Shown here one piece after another: positions 1-8,505 of a stretch of 56,834 nt of DNA (the stretch's first letter is position 1; each line of letters starts with the position of its first letter). The stretch lies in assembly GCF_003350505.1 (NCBI RefSeq), contig NZ_QQAY01000019.1, positions 1 through 56,834 of the forward strand, read 5' to 3'. The notes beneath the pieces were generated by a model that was not told the DNA's origin, did no database searches, and saw only the letters and a program-made list of their open reading frames with translations. Both the position numbers and the translations under genes were made by a program. Source of the DNA: Falsibacillus pallidus (GTDB taxonomy: Bacteria; Bacillota; Bacilli; Bacillales; DSM-25281).

Positions 1-107
1 AGCTTTCATTCAAGTCGTCTATATATGGAAAAATTTTGAATAGTCATAGGGTTTTCTTACTATCACTGGTTTACGTACCTATTTTTTCTTGTTAACTTGA
101 CGGCTAT

Positions 108-212
108 GGGGACAGGTTCCTCGTCCCACCACTGCCGCTCCTTATCAACTACCTCAACTACTCAACATCCCACCGCTCACTGGGACACCAAACCTGTCCC
201 CCCGTCCCACCC
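108..212. repeat. Dispersed palindromic repeat, family A copy 1
   Basis: The left arm carries GGGGACAGGTTCCTCGTCCC and the right arm carries GGGACACCAAACCTGTCCCC, so GGGACAGGTT on the left pairs with AACCTGTCCC on the right across about 60 bases. The element ends about 20 bases from the stop codon of the leftward acetyltransferase gene. Related copies lie at 1097-1204, 7851-7878, 8437-8502 and 10097-10178. No ORF or transposase accompanies it. Confidence 0.85.
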
Positions 213-232
213 CCGGGATTGTTTGGCATGTG

Positions 233-688
233 TTAATTTGTATGGTCCTGCAATATCATATCGATATGCGGAATCCCATCTTCCAGATATGTTTCCGTTA
301 TCGCCTTGAATCCAAATGACCCGTAGAACTCCCGTAAATATTCCTGTGCCTGGATTTTCACCTTTTGTTCCCCCCACTCATCATGAATGAAAGCCAATCC
401 TCTTTTCACCAGCTCGCTTGCGAACCCTCTCCCACGGTATTTTTCCTTCACGAGGACTCTCCCGATGGACGGTTCTTTGTATGATACACCTGCCGGCAAA
501 AGTCTGGCATAGGCAGCCACCTCACCGTTTTCTTCCTTATATAGATGATGGGCGTGCAGATCTTTCCCATCGACCTCCAGGTAGGGACATTCCTGTTCGA
601 CCACAAAGACCTCGGTCCTTACTTGTAAAATTTCGTATAGCTCGTGGGTTGATAGTTCTGTAAAGCTCTTCACCTTCCAGCTCATCAT
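233..688 (-). CDS. GNAT N-acetyltransferase, ElaA-like
   Basis: This encodes a 151-residue single-domain acetyltransferase that would move an acetyl group from acetyl-CoA to an unknown small molecule or amine in the cytoplasm. The N-terminal region with RTEVFVVEQECPYLEVDG matches the ElaA subgroup, and YRGRGFA with the preceding GRVLVKEK is the acetyl-CoA-binding loop. An ATG at 688 is chosen because AGAGGTG lies just upstream; a further in-frame ATG at 733 has no such site. The gene stands alone, with a family A repeat directly after its stop. The substrate is unknown; family assignment is strong. Confidence 0.85.
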   Translation of the reverse strand: MMSWKVKSFTELSTHELYEILQVRTEVFVVEQECPYLEVDGKDLHAHHLYKEENGEVAAYARLLPAGVSYKEPSIGRVLVKEKYRGRGFASELVKRGLAFIHDEWGEQKVKIQAQEYLREFYGSFGFKAITETYLEDGIPHIDMILQDHTN

Positions 689-733
689 ATGGGACACCTC
701 TACTGTATTGTTTTTATCATATGAGCGAGCCAC

Positions 734-1043
734 CTAGACAGGCAGCCCGGCCCTTTTTTTATAATTGTACCATGGAATCAAATGGACCGTTCTAGGGCTT
801 CCTTTTTGATTGAGAGTTAACCAGGGATATCATAGCTACGTTAAAAGTAGGCAACCAACGTTCTGAACCAAACTTTCATTATCTGAACACAAGAATCATT
901 GATATTGATAAATGGGTGTTCACCCTTGAGAATCGAGCTAAAGGTAATCGTCATTCCTCTATACAAAGTTATCACGATTACCTTATACCTACTCTTCGTT
1001 CCCTCCCACCATGATTCAAACTATAAAAAACCCTAAATAACAA
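734..1043. other. Intergenic stretch with a possible gene remnant
   Basis: No gene with a start codon and ribosome-binding site is visible. On the plus strand, 814-1014 is open for 66 codons with no start codon, and reads like ordinary protein (it includes RIIDIDKWVFTLENRAKG). It could be the tail of a decayed gene, but 66 open codons can occur by chance. Inside it AGGTAATCGT and ACGATTACCT form a 10-bp inverted repeat about 22 bases apart. Confidence 0.3.
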
Positions 1044-1085
1044 AGCCAGCCCCCTGCTGCAACACCACAGGGAGACTGGCTCATT
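1044..1085 (-). terminator. Terminator of the carotenoid operon
   Basis: An imperfect hairpin with arms AGCCAG/CTGGCT and CCTG/CAGG lies downstream of the leftward crtQ stop codon. On the minus strand it is followed by a T-rich run. The family A repeat at 1097-1204 lies between crtQ and this hairpin and could itself act as a terminator. Confidence 0.55.
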
Positions 1086-1096
1086 TTATTGGAATT

Positions 1097-1204
1097 GGGA
1101 CATAGGGACAGGTTCCTCGTCCCGCCACACACTCCCCATTATCAACACTAAAACATCCACCGCTCACTGGGACACTAAACCTGTCCCTTCGTCCCCCCGT
1201 CCCA
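1097..1204. repeat. Dispersed palindromic repeat, family A copy 2
   Basis: The copy begins GGGACATAGGGACAGGTTCC and ends with AAACCTGTCCC followed by GTCCC blocks, with the same inverted arms as the copy at 108-212. Its end is two bases from the crtQ stop codon, so it forms the immediate 3' untranslated region of the carotenoid operon. Confidence 0.85.
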
Positions 1205-1206
1205 CA

Positions 1207-2319
1207 CTAAACCTTTATTTTGCGCCCCTTCCATTTCACTGAATGAAAAACATTCACCCGAACAAAAGAGTAGAGGAAAATCCCTGCGAAGAATAAAAAG
1301 AACAACGGGTAAAAGGGGAAATACACCCATTTGAAATTGCCGACCCTGCGCGCAAACCATGCCGTTTGAACTGCATAAAGGATATACAATGCCCCATTAA
1401 TGATCATAGCGGCGGCACTTGCGTCAATAATCGAAGAAATCAATGCACTTGCGGTTGTTAAGCTGCCGGTAATCCAGAGAATGACCATCAGCATGACGAT
1501 TGGATGAGTGGACTTGGAACCAATGGCAAAACTTTTGCACCAGCCTTCGATAAGGCTTCCCAGGCCTTCCGGATACATGCGAAACGAAATGGTCCCTCTG
1601 CCGCCAAGGCAGCGAACGGGAAGGTTTTGATCAAGAAATGCCTGTCCCAGCGCCAGATCGTCCATGATGGCACCCTCGATTTTTTGGTGCCCACCGGATA
1701 AAAAGTAGTCGTCTCGATTACATAGAAGACACGGACCGAACGAGCCGGCGGCTTTGAACCGTGATCCCCAGGCGGTAAATAGATTCATCCCCACCACGAC
1801 GATGATATTAAATACAATAGAGAGATGTTCATACAAATGCTTCACTGTGTGATAAGGCTGCAATGCCAGAATCCCCCTGGCTCCTTTCCTCTGGTAGAAA
1901 TGCAAGAGATTACGCAGTCCATCCACACTGGTGAATTTCGTATCGGCATCCAGGAATAGCAGCCAGTCCCCTTTTGCCTCCTTCGCACCGAGCCAGCAGG
2001 CAGACGATTTTCCTGATCCTATCCCTTTATTCTGCAGGACCCTCGCCCCGTAGCTTTCTGCGAGCGCCACGGTATTATCAGTTGAATCATCATCCACTAC
2101 CAGAATTTCAAATGACTTGTACCGCTGTTCCTGCAATGACTGCAATAGTGGGGTGATCCTGCCTTCTTCATTCCTGGCAGGGATAATGATGGACAGAAAT
2201 GGCAAGCGGTCCGTATTTCTGGAGGTGAAACCTGGGACCGGCAAGGACCAGAACAAGAGGATGGCAATCGCAAACCCCAGTAAACCCAGGATGAGATTTA
2301 TCACTTCTGAAGCTGTCAT
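1207..2319 (-). CDS. crtQ: Glycosyltransferase CrtQ-like (4,4'-diaponeurosporenoate glycosyltransferase)
   Basis: This is a 370-residue family 2 glycosyltransferase, close in length to Staphylococcus aureus CrtQ (about 375), which esterifies glucose to 4,4'-diaponeurosporenoic acid at the membrane. An N-terminal membrane segment (residues about 8-28) is followed by the GT-A fold with IIIPARNEEGRI, VVDDDSTDN and the metal-binding FLDADTKF. Further on come ALQPYHTVKHLYE, VVGMNLF and FRMYPEGLGSL, which I recognise from CrtQ. Hydrophobic segments and a basic tail (KWKGRK) end the protein. GGAGG precedes the ATG. It is last in the crt operon, 30 bases after crtN. The sugar used is inferred. Confidence 0.88.
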   Translation of the reverse strand: MTASEVINLILGLLGFAIAILLFWSLPVPGFTSRNTDRLPFLSIIIPARNEEGRITPLLQSLQEQRYKSFEILVVDDDSTDNTVALAESYGARVLQNKGIGSGKSSACWLGAKEAKGDWLLFLDADTKFTSVDGLRNLLHFYQRKGARGILALQPYHTVKHLYEHLSIVFNIIVVVGMNLFTAWGSRFKAAGSFGPCLLCNRDDYFLSGGHQKIEGAIMDDLALGQAFLDQNLPVRCLGGRGTISFRMYPEGLGSLIEGWCKSFAIGSKSTHPIVMLMVILWITGSLTTASALISSIIDASAAAMIINGALYILYAVQTAWFARRVGNFKWVYFPFYPLFFLFFAGIFLYSFVRVNVFHSVKWKGRKIKV

Positions 2320-2349
2320 TTTACCTGCCTCCTTCCTCTACGGGTGAAT

Positions 2350-3906
2350 TCAGAAATGTGACAATCCCCGTCCACCCTTTATGTCAGCTGAATAATCGTA
2401 CACATTGCCTGTATCATCCTGGATCAGCTCCTGTGCGGTGATCCTAGCTGATAACAGCACGATCGGGACACCGGCACCGGGATGTGTACTGCTTCCGGTG
2501 AAATACAAATTCTCACAATGGCTTGACTTGCTTTGCGGACGTTTGTGGTTGCTTTGATCCAGCGTTGGCTGCAAGCCGAATGTGGCCCCGCGATAGGCGT
2601 TGAATTTCGACTCGAAATCCAGTGGTGTGGTATACGTTTCGGTGACAATTTCATCTTCAATATTTTCAAAGCCGCGGATCTTCTTTAATTCATTTAAAAT
2701 GTAGCTTCGATAATAGGAAACGGTATCCTCGTTCCATTCATAGTCGGCTGCTGCAACATTCGAAACAGGCATCAGAATGTACAGACCGTCCTTCCCTTCT
2801 GGCGCAAGGGATGGATCCGCTTTTGAAGCGATGTACACATAAAAGGAGGCATTCGTCAATTTTTTCCCGTCAAAAATATCCTCCAAGTTCTGATTGAGCT
2901 TTTCGTTAAAAATAAACGTATGTACTTGATCGATTTCTTCATATTTTCTGTCCATACCGAGATACATCAGGAAACAGGAACAGGAGTATTGCATGCTGTC
3001 GATCTTCTTATCTGTAAACCTCCCTTTAGAAGCCTTGTCCTTTACCAGGTGTTTCATGGCATATGGGAAGTCTGCATTACAGACCACATAATCGGCAGGG
3101 GCTTTCTTGCCGTCCACGATAATCCCGTCTGCCTTTCGGTTGTGAATGGATATTTCCTGGACGTCCTTGCCATAGTGAATGGTTCCTCCAAGTTCCTTAA
3201 AGAGCCTCTCCATGGCTAAGGCCATCGTATACATGCCGCCTTTTATGAACCATACTCCATATAAAAATTGAATCATCGGGATCATCGTATAGAAAGATGG
3301 ACTTTTAAGAGGGGAGATGCCTATGTACAACGTTTGGAAGCTGATTAACTGCTTCAGCCGTTCATTCTTGATGAATTTCCCCATGAATTTGTCTGCCGTG
3401 TCGTAAGGTTTCATTTTCAACACTTTCTTCAACAGGGGGAAATTATAGAAATCAGATCTCTTGCGGAAAGGTCTTTGCAGAATGTGCTGCTTCGCGATGA
3501 CATAACGTTTGTAAATTTCATTCAGATATAGAAAAAATCCTTCCGTATCTTCTTCGCTGATGGATTCTATTACCTTTGTCATTTGTATGAGGTCTGAAGA
3601 GATATCAAAAGGCTTGTCGGGCATATCACTGAAATAAGCCCGGTAGATCGGATCCAACTTTTCCATCGGAATATACTCATCCGGATCACGGCCGCATAAT
3701 TCGAATATTTCCCGATACAGTTCCGGCATCATGACGATACTTGGCCCCAAATCAAATGTGTAGCCGTCGAGTTCAATTCGATTCATTTTGCCTCCTGGCC
3801 TGGATCCCTTCTCATATAGCTCCACCTGGTACCCCGCGTGCTGAAGTCTTATGGCACTGGCAAGCCCCGCGACACCTGCACCAACGACAATAACCTTCTT
3901 ACTCAT
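2350..3906 (-). CDS. crtN: 4,4'-diapophytoene (dehydrosqualene) desaturase CrtN
   Basis: This is a 518-residue FAD-dependent desaturase, slightly longer than S. aureus CrtN (502), that introduces conjugated double bases into the C30 backbone to give 4,4'-diaponeurosporene or lycopene-type products. The N-terminal dinucleotide-binding motif is VVGAGVAGLASA, followed by FDLGPSIVMMPELYREIF. The middle has LISFQTLYIGISPLKSPS and the C-terminus THPGAGVPIVL, all typical of CrtN rather than the oxygenase CrtP. The ATG at 3906 is preceded by GAGGGA; an upstream in-frame ATG at 3930 lies inside crtO. It starts 10 bases after the crtO stop, so translation is probably coupled. Membrane association is expected from the family. 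Confidence 0.92.
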   Translation of the reverse strand: MSKKVIVVGAGVAGLASAIRLQHAGYQVELYEKGSRPGGKMNRIELDGYTFDLGPSIVMMPELYREIFELCGRDPDEYIPMEKLDPIYRAYFSDMPDKPFDISSDLIQMTKVIESISEEDTEGFFLYLNEIYKRYVIAKQHILQRPFRKRSDFYNFPLLKKVLKMKPYDTADKFMGKFIKNERLKQLISFQTLYIGISPLKSPSFYTMIPMIQFLYGVWFIKGGMYTMALAMERLFKELGGTIHYGKDVQEISIHNRKADGIIVDGKKAPADYVVCNADFPYAMKHLVKDKASKGRFTDKKIDSMQYSCSCFLMYLGMDRKYEEIDQVHTFIFNEKLNQNLEDIFDGKKLTNASFYVYIASKADPSLAPEGKDGLYILMPVSNVAAADYEWNEDTVSYYRSYILNELKKIRGFENIEDEIVTETYTTPLDFESKFNAYRGATFGLQPTLDQSNHKRPQSKSSHCENLYFTGSSTHPGAGVPIVLLSARITAQELIQDDTGNVYDYSADIKGGRGLSHF

Positions 3907-3916
3907 ATACATTCCC

Positions 3917-4426
3917 TCATTTCGATACAAGTTTCTTCTTCATTGCGCCCCGAGTCCCTGCCGTAATGGCCGATATACGCCCGCGATTGTATCGTTGAAC
4001 AACGATAATCGGAAGGTTGAAGACAATGGCATACAAGATCATCACCCATCCTGCCCATACTGGATTCCATATGAAGAACAGCGGTGCAGGGAGAATGGAG
4101 AGCCAATGAGTTAATTCCGCGCGTTTCGTTTCCGCGGCAAATACCATCAAGTCCCTCGACTTCGTTCCATGCAAACCCTTTTTACTGTAGCCTTTTTTTA
4201 AAAAAATCGTGCCATCCAGAATCAATCCCTTCCACGTCTTCACCCGGAATAAACGCTGCCACAATTTTCCCGATTGTTCGAAGGAGAAAGTCTGAAACCA
4301 GAAATGGTCTTTCAAAAACCATGAAAAAGGCATTTTTAAGCAAATAGCCGATATGGCGAGATGAAAGAATGTCCAGGCAAACACATCAATGATAATGATC
4401 CAATTGACAGGCAGTGATACGATCAT
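3917..4426 (-). CDS. crtO: Glycosyl-4,4'-diaponeurosporenoate acyltransferase CrtO-like
   Basis: This is a 169-residue membrane protein matching S. aureus CrtO (about 165), the last enzyme of staphyloxanthin synthesis, which esterifies a fatty acid to the sugar of the carotenoid glycoside. Recognisable blocks are FSFEQSGKLW, KTWKGLILDG, TKRAELTHWLSILPAP and the C-terminal VVQRYNRGR. Hydrophobic segments lie at about residues 6-28, 110-128 and 130-148. AAGGGG precedes the ATG. It sits between aldH and crtN. Do not confuse it with the unrelated cyanobacterial ketolase also called CrtO. The acyl chain is unknown. Confidence 0.88.
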   Translation of the reverse strand: MIVSLPVNWIIIIDVFAWTFFHLAISAICLKMPFSWFLKDHFWFQTFSFEQSGKLWQRLFRVKTWKGLILDGTIFLKKGYSKKGLHGTKSRDLMVFAAETKRAELTHWLSILPAPLFFIWNPVWAGWVMILYAIVFNLPIIVVQRYNRGRISAITAGTRGAMKKKLVSK

Positions 4427-4465
4427 GACAAAACCCCTTACACCATTCTGTTCAAAGATTTCCTA

Positions 4466-5863
4466 TTAAAATAGCCACTTTCTTATCTTTTTCAATACTT
4501 TCAAATTTTGATCCGAATACGGCGGGTACTTTTGCTGAAGATGAAGGTAGTGATACGCTCTGAAATCGGTTTTCTCATAGCTGAAAGCGAGAAAACCAGC
4601 CTTCCCGTGATAAGCACCGTATCCGCTTCTCCCCTTCCCTCCAAATGCGATAAGGGGACTCGCGGCATGGTGGATCACCTGATTGACGCTGATGGTTGGT
4701 GACTGCATGTGCTCCTGGAACAGCAGGATTTCGTCCCTATTTTTACTAAAAATATACCCTGTAAGCGCATCTCGCTGGATCATCCGGCTGGATAACAATG
4801 TGTCAAAATCGCTAAAAGGAATAACAGGCAGGACCGGTCCGAAAATTTCTTCCTGCAAGATCGAGCTTCCCGGTTCCATATCCGTCACTACAGACGGGGC
4901 AATGAACAAATGATTTCGATCATGCGTACCTCCATGCCTGACTTTTCCCTGCCCCATCAACTTGACCACCTTCTCAAAATGGGCATCGTGGCAAATCCGG
5001 CCATAATCACGGCTTTCCTGTGGTCGATCCCCGTAGAAAGCGAGAATCGATGCAGAAAGTTCAGTCAGCGTTTTTTCATAAATGGACTGATGGACAAAAA
5101 GGGTGTCCGGTGCAATACAGGTTTGCCCCGCATTAAGGAATTTCCCCCAGACGATTTCCCTGATGGCGGCTTTTGAAAAGCCTGTTTCCCCGATGACGCA
5201 GGGGTTTTTCCCGCCGAGCTCCAGGATCACCGGGGTGAGCTGTTTGGCTGCCTGCTCTGCCACTCTCTTTCCTGTTTGCCCGCTTCCCGTAAAGAAAATC
5301 AGGTCAAAAGAGCTTGAGGTCAAAAAATGCGCGGTCTGTGCGTCACCTGTCACAACGTGTAATTGTTCCGTAGAAAAGGTGTGATTCATGACTTCTTTCA
5401 GCAGCTGCGCCGTTGCCGGTGCATGTTCGGAAGGCTTGATCACACAACGGTTTCCGGCGGCGATGGCACCGATTGCCGGCATCAAGGTGAGCTGGAGGGG
5501 ATAATTCCACGAACCGATGATGAGTACACTCCCGTATGGATGCCTCTTCCTCTTGACCCTTTCCACATAGCCCATTTTCAGATGATGGGACGAAACCGGC
5601 CGACTCCATTTTCCCAGATGCTTGCAGACATGATCGATTTCATTCAATAGAACAGCGAATTCAGATGAAAATGCCTCGAATGCAGGCTTCCCTAAATCGG
5701 AATGAAGTGCCTCCATGAAGGCCCCTTCATTCTCCAAAAGGACCGATTTCAACTGATGAAGCCGTTTGATGCGTGCTTCTTTTGAAGGCAGCCCTGAGGA
5801 AAATAGATCCTCCCTCTGTTTGACCGGCAATGCCTCTAGAAAAGCACGATCATCTTCAGGCAT
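4466..5863 (-). CDS. aldH: Aldehyde dehydrogenase, probably 4,4'-diaponeurosporenal dehydrogenase
   Basis: This is a 465-residue NAD(P)-dependent aldehyde dehydrogenase of the class 3-like group, similar in size to the S. aureus AldH that oxidises 4,4'-diaponeurosporenal to the acid. The catalytic Glu lies in ELGGKNPC (about residue 215) and the nucleophilic Cys in NAGQTCIAPD (about residue 249); FTGSGQTGKR is the cofactor-binding turn. The ATG at 5863 overlaps the crtP stop codon and has AGAGGG upstream; a longer start at 5899 would overlap crtP by 44 bases and is less likely. Placement between crtP and crtO supplies the oxidation step needed before glycosylation. The substrate is inferred from context. 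Confidence 0.85.
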   Translation of the reverse strand: MPEDDRAFLEALPVKQREDLFSSGLPSKEARIKRLHQLKSVLLENEGAFMEALHSDLGKPAFEAFSSEFAVLLNEIDHVCKHLGKWSRPVSSHHLKMGYVERVKRKRHPYGSVLIIGSWNYPLQLTLMPAIGAIAAGNRCVIKPSEHAPATAQLLKEVMNHTFSTEQLHVVTGDAQTAHFLTSSSFDLIFFTGSGQTGKRVAEQAAKQLTPVILELGGKNPCVIGETGFSKAAIREIVWGKFLNAGQTCIAPDTLFVHQSIYEKTLTELSASILAFYGDRPQESRDYGRICHDAHFEKVVKLMGQGKVRHGGTHDRNHLFIAPSVVTDMEPGSSILQEEIFGPVLPVIPFSDFDTLLSSRMIQRDALTGYIFSKNRDEILLFQEHMQSPTISVNQVIHHAASPLIAFGGKGRSGYGAYHGKAGFLAFSYEKTDFRAYHYLHLQQKYPPYSDQNLKVLKKIRKWLF

Positions 5864-7352
5864 GGGCTGAATCCCTCTCAACAATTTTCTCGCCCACAAG
5901 CTGCCCGCTTAGAGTAACCATCGGCATGCCGCCCCCGGGGTTCACCGTTCCCCCGACAAAATAGAGGTTGTCATACCTTTCACTCTGTTTCGGATGCTTG
6001 AACCCTTTATTCTTCTTCTTGTCTGACACGGTCCCATAAATCGCACCGCGGTCGGAGCCATACGTGCGCCTGATATCTTCCGGTGTCCACATATCCCTGG
6101 TGACAAGATTGTCCCGCAAGCCTTCAAGGCCCATTCTCTCCAATTTGATCAGGACCCGCTCAGCGAATTGTTCATATTCGGCTTGAGTATACGGATTTTC
6201 ATCCCGGATGAAAGGAATATGAGGGAGCACCTTGATATTTTCATGTCCTGCAGGTGCCTGCGTCGGATCGGTCTTATTCACATTGACCAGATAGATGACC
6301 GGGTCTTCCGGCAGTTCACGTCGGTGGAAAATCGATTGCATTTGCTCTTTCATATTTTCGGCGAAAAAGAAATTATGGTGGCGCAGCTGCGGGTAGCTCT
6401 TCTTCACACCCAGATGCATGACGAGACCGGAACTCGCCGGTTCGAATTTCTTTTTTAATTTTTTAATATAATGGCTGTCTTCCTCCAGCAGCCGCTCGTA
6501 AACCGGTATGACTTCCATATTGGAAACATAGTAATCTGCCGTAATCCGTGTCCCGTCTTCCAAAAGGGCTCCGGTAATCTCGCCATCCTTCTTTTCAAGT
6601 TTGACGATTGGTTTTCCAAGGTGAATGGCAACCCCTACTTCTTCTGCCAGCTTCACAAGGCCGTCCGCGAGCTTGTGCAAACCGCCTGGAACATACCATA
6701 CGCCCTGTTCATGCTGCATGTAGATCATCATATTCATCACGGCCGGCGCATCGTAAGGCGACGAGCCCACGTACTTGATAAAATAGGAAAGCATATCGCG
6801 AAACTGCTCATTACTGATTCGCTTATCGAGGGATCTATGCACTGTCGAAAACAGGTCAAAGTTCTTTAAGGCAGCGAAGAAACTCGTATGCTTCATCATT
6901 TCTCTCGTCGAATCAACACCATGCTTAAATAAAGTTTTATCCGTCATATCATATAGAGTTTTGGAATAATCCAGCAGACTTTGATATTCGCGGATGTCCT
7001 TTTGACTGAGAGAGGCGTTCTTCTCTTGCATGTCGTTCATATCTTCATATAAGTCTATGATATTTCCATCGGGGAAAAAGGAGCGCCATTGATGATTCAG
7101 CTTTTCAATCGGGACATAATCCTTCATCGATTTTCCGCTGGCCGCAAACAACTTCTCAAAAATCTGCGGCATCGTCAGGATGGAGGGGCCAAGATCAAAA
7201 CCAAAGCCATCTTGATCCAGCCGGTTCAACTTTCCACCAATGTGATTGTTTTTTTCATATAAGGAGACATCGTATCCCGCCTGTGCAAGTGAAATGGCAG
7301 CCGACACCCCGCCTAGTCCGCCTCCAATGATAACTACCGTTTTATTTTTCAA
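5856..7352 (-). CDS. crtP: 4,4'-diaponeurosporene oxygenase CrtP
   Basis: This is a 498-residue FAD enzyme of the carotenoid desaturase superfamily, the same length as S. aureus CrtP (about 497), which oxidises the terminal methyl group of 4,4'-diaponeurosporene to the aldehyde. CrtP hallmarks are IIGGGLGGVSAAI, FGFDLGPSILTMPQIFEKLF, HQWRSFFPDG, SYFIKYVGSSPYDAPAV, FEPASSGLVMHLGV and VNPGGGMPMVTLSGQ. The start is a TTG with AGGAGGG upstream. It is first in the crt operon. The closest alternative, a second desaturase, is unlikely because the oxygenase-specific blocks are so well kept. Confidence 0.92.
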   Translation of the reverse strand: MKNKTVVIIGGGLGGVSAAISLAQAGYDVSLYEKNNHIGGKLNRLDQDGFGFDLGPSILTMPQIFEKLFAASGKSMKDYVPIEKLNHQWRSFFPDGNIIDLYEDMNDMQEKNASLSQKDIREYQSLLDYSKTLYDMTDKTLFKHGVDSTREMMKHTSFFAALKNFDLFSTVHRSLDKRISNEQFRDMLSYFIKYVGSSPYDAPAVMNMMIYMQHEQGVWYVPGGLHKLADGLVKLAEEVGVAIHLGKPIVKLEKKDGEITGALLEDGTRITADYYVSNMEVIPVYERLLEEDSHYIKKLKKKFEPASSGLVMHLGVKKSYPQLRHHNFFFAENMKEQMQSIFHRRELPEDPVIYLVNVNKTDPTQAPAGHENIKVLPHIPFIRDENPYTQAEYEQFAERVLIKLERMGLEGLRDNLVTRDMWTPEDIRRTYGSDRGAIYGTVSDKKKNKGFKHPKQSERYDNLYFVGGTVNPGGGMPMVTLSGQLVGEKIVERDSAHA

Positions 7353-7850
7353 TGGTTACTGTCCCTCCTGTTTCGAAATCTTACTATGATCAATTTGCTC
7401 TGAAAATTTTTCCAATGCATCAAGTCTATACCCTTTGGACTTATCTTATACCCTCGCCCGCTCTAAAAGGAACAGGTGAATGTGCTGGGGTCATGTTTTA
7501 ATATGCAGGGGCCATTCATGATGAACTCCACGCCATGAAAATTGATATCGACAGGGAGCTTTTTTGTTTTACAGCCAAAGGATAATAGAAAGAAACGTAA
7601 GTGGATTGAAAAGATGTTTCAACAACACATCTTTTTTCATTTTTAAATCATGGAGAGGAAGCATAGGTGTAGTAGGGGTCGACATTTCATGAAGTATGTA
7701 GAGATTCGGATATGAATAGATAAGGATCGTTAGGCATTCTACTATCTAATATTCCACAAAATAGTGGATAACCCTTCTTTATGGGTGTGCTGACGATGAT
7801 TCTTATCCTATTTTTGATAGATTCGTTTAGCCCAGCCACAACAGCTGACC
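7353..7850. other. Upstream region of the carotenoid operon, no gene seen
   Basis: No convincing gene is visible in this stretch. On the minus strand, GGGTATA occurs twice, 20 bases apart (7427-7433 and 7447-7453), about 75 and 95 bases before the crtP start. GGGTAT is the -10 consensus for sigma-B, but no good GTTTAA -35 element accompanies either copy, so promoter assignment is open. At 7611-7633, AAGATGT and ACATCTT form a hairpin followed by T residues on the plus strand; no plus-strand gene precedes it. Confidence 0.35.
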
Positions 7851-7878
7851 GGGACACTAAACCTGTCCCCGAGTCCCA
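7851..7878. repeat. Family A repeat, right half only
   Basis: GGGACACTAAACCTGTCCCC followed by GAGTCCC matches the right half of the family A palindromes. The left half (GGGACAGGTTCC) is absent, so this is a truncated copy. Confidence 0.7.
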
Positions 7879-7933
7879 AAATAACTCACGGCCTTTCCTT
7901 AATTGAAAAAATACTAAAGTAAGAACCCAAAAT

Positions 7934-7961
7934 AAAAAGCCCCTAATCATTCAGGGACTTC
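7934..7961 (-). terminator. Rho-independent terminator of the 87-residue gene
   Basis: On the minus strand AGTCCCT and AGGGGCT form a short hairpin followed by TTTTATT. It starts directly after the stop codon of the gene at 7962-8225. Confidence 0.7.
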
Positions 7962-8225
7962 TTAGTATACAAGGAACTGTTTCATTTCTTCTTCAGTTAA
8001 ATCTTTTGGTTCCACTCCATGCTTTTTACAATAGTTGTCCAATGCTCTTATTTTCACTTTTGGAGCTTCTGGTGGTGCAGGGTATGCAAATACACCGTCT
8101 GGAAAAGCATCATCAAACCGTTTAATATCTTCAAGCATAGTATCACTCCTGGTTATAGCATGCCCATCCGGAGTCCTTTTGATAATATATCTATACCTTG
8201 ATTTTAATTTGATTCCTGCCACCAT
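7962..8225 (-). CDS. Small hypothetical protein
   Basis: I do not recognise this 87-residue protein. It has a basic N-terminus (KLKSRYRYIIKRTPDG), a proline-rich middle (YPAPPEAPKVK) and an acidic C-terminal helix (DLTEEEMKQFL), and no signal peptide or membrane segment. The ATG at 8225 has GGGAGGT five bases upstream, which favours it over an ATG at 8270. It has its own terminator, so it is probably monocistronic although it lies between two carotenoid genes on the same strand. The C-terminus could suit a small DNA- or protein-binding role, but this is speculation. Confidence 0.65.
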   Translation of the reverse strand: MVAGIKLKSRYRYIIKRTPDGHAITRSDTMLEDIKRFDDAFPDGVFAYPAPPEAPKVKIRALDNYCKKHGVEPKDLTEEEMKQFLVY

Positions 8226-8436
8226 AATACACCTCCCGGAAAATATTGTTCGATAATCCTGTAGCTGCATTTAATAGCATAGCTCAAATCACTTTCTTTT
8301 TATTGTCCTTCTATTTTACCATAAATATCCTAATTCATGGGGACAAGTCGTGAAAAATTCAGAAAAATCTATATATTCAACTCTACTAAAATCATTCTTA
8401 TTAACCATCCACACATGAAGATTTCTTTAAACTTTC

Positions 8437-8502
8437 TGGGACAGCAAACCTGTCTCCGCATCCCACTCCGCTCTGGGACACCAAAACTGTCCCCCCGTCC
8501 CA
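8437..8502. repeat. Family A repeat, two right halves in tandem
   Basis: The unit GGGACAGCAAACCTGTCTCC is followed by GGGACACCAAAACTGTCCCC, so this copy holds two right-hand half-elements. A short left-arm remnant (GGGGACAAGTCG) lies at 8339-8350. The element ends three bases from the stop codon of the leftward FAD oxidoreductase. Confidence 0.75.
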
Positions 8503-8505
8503 CCT

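Noticed and set aside
814-1014. A 66-codon gene on the plus strand
   Set aside because: No start codon or ribosome-binding site is present and no family is recognised; kept only as a possible remnant.
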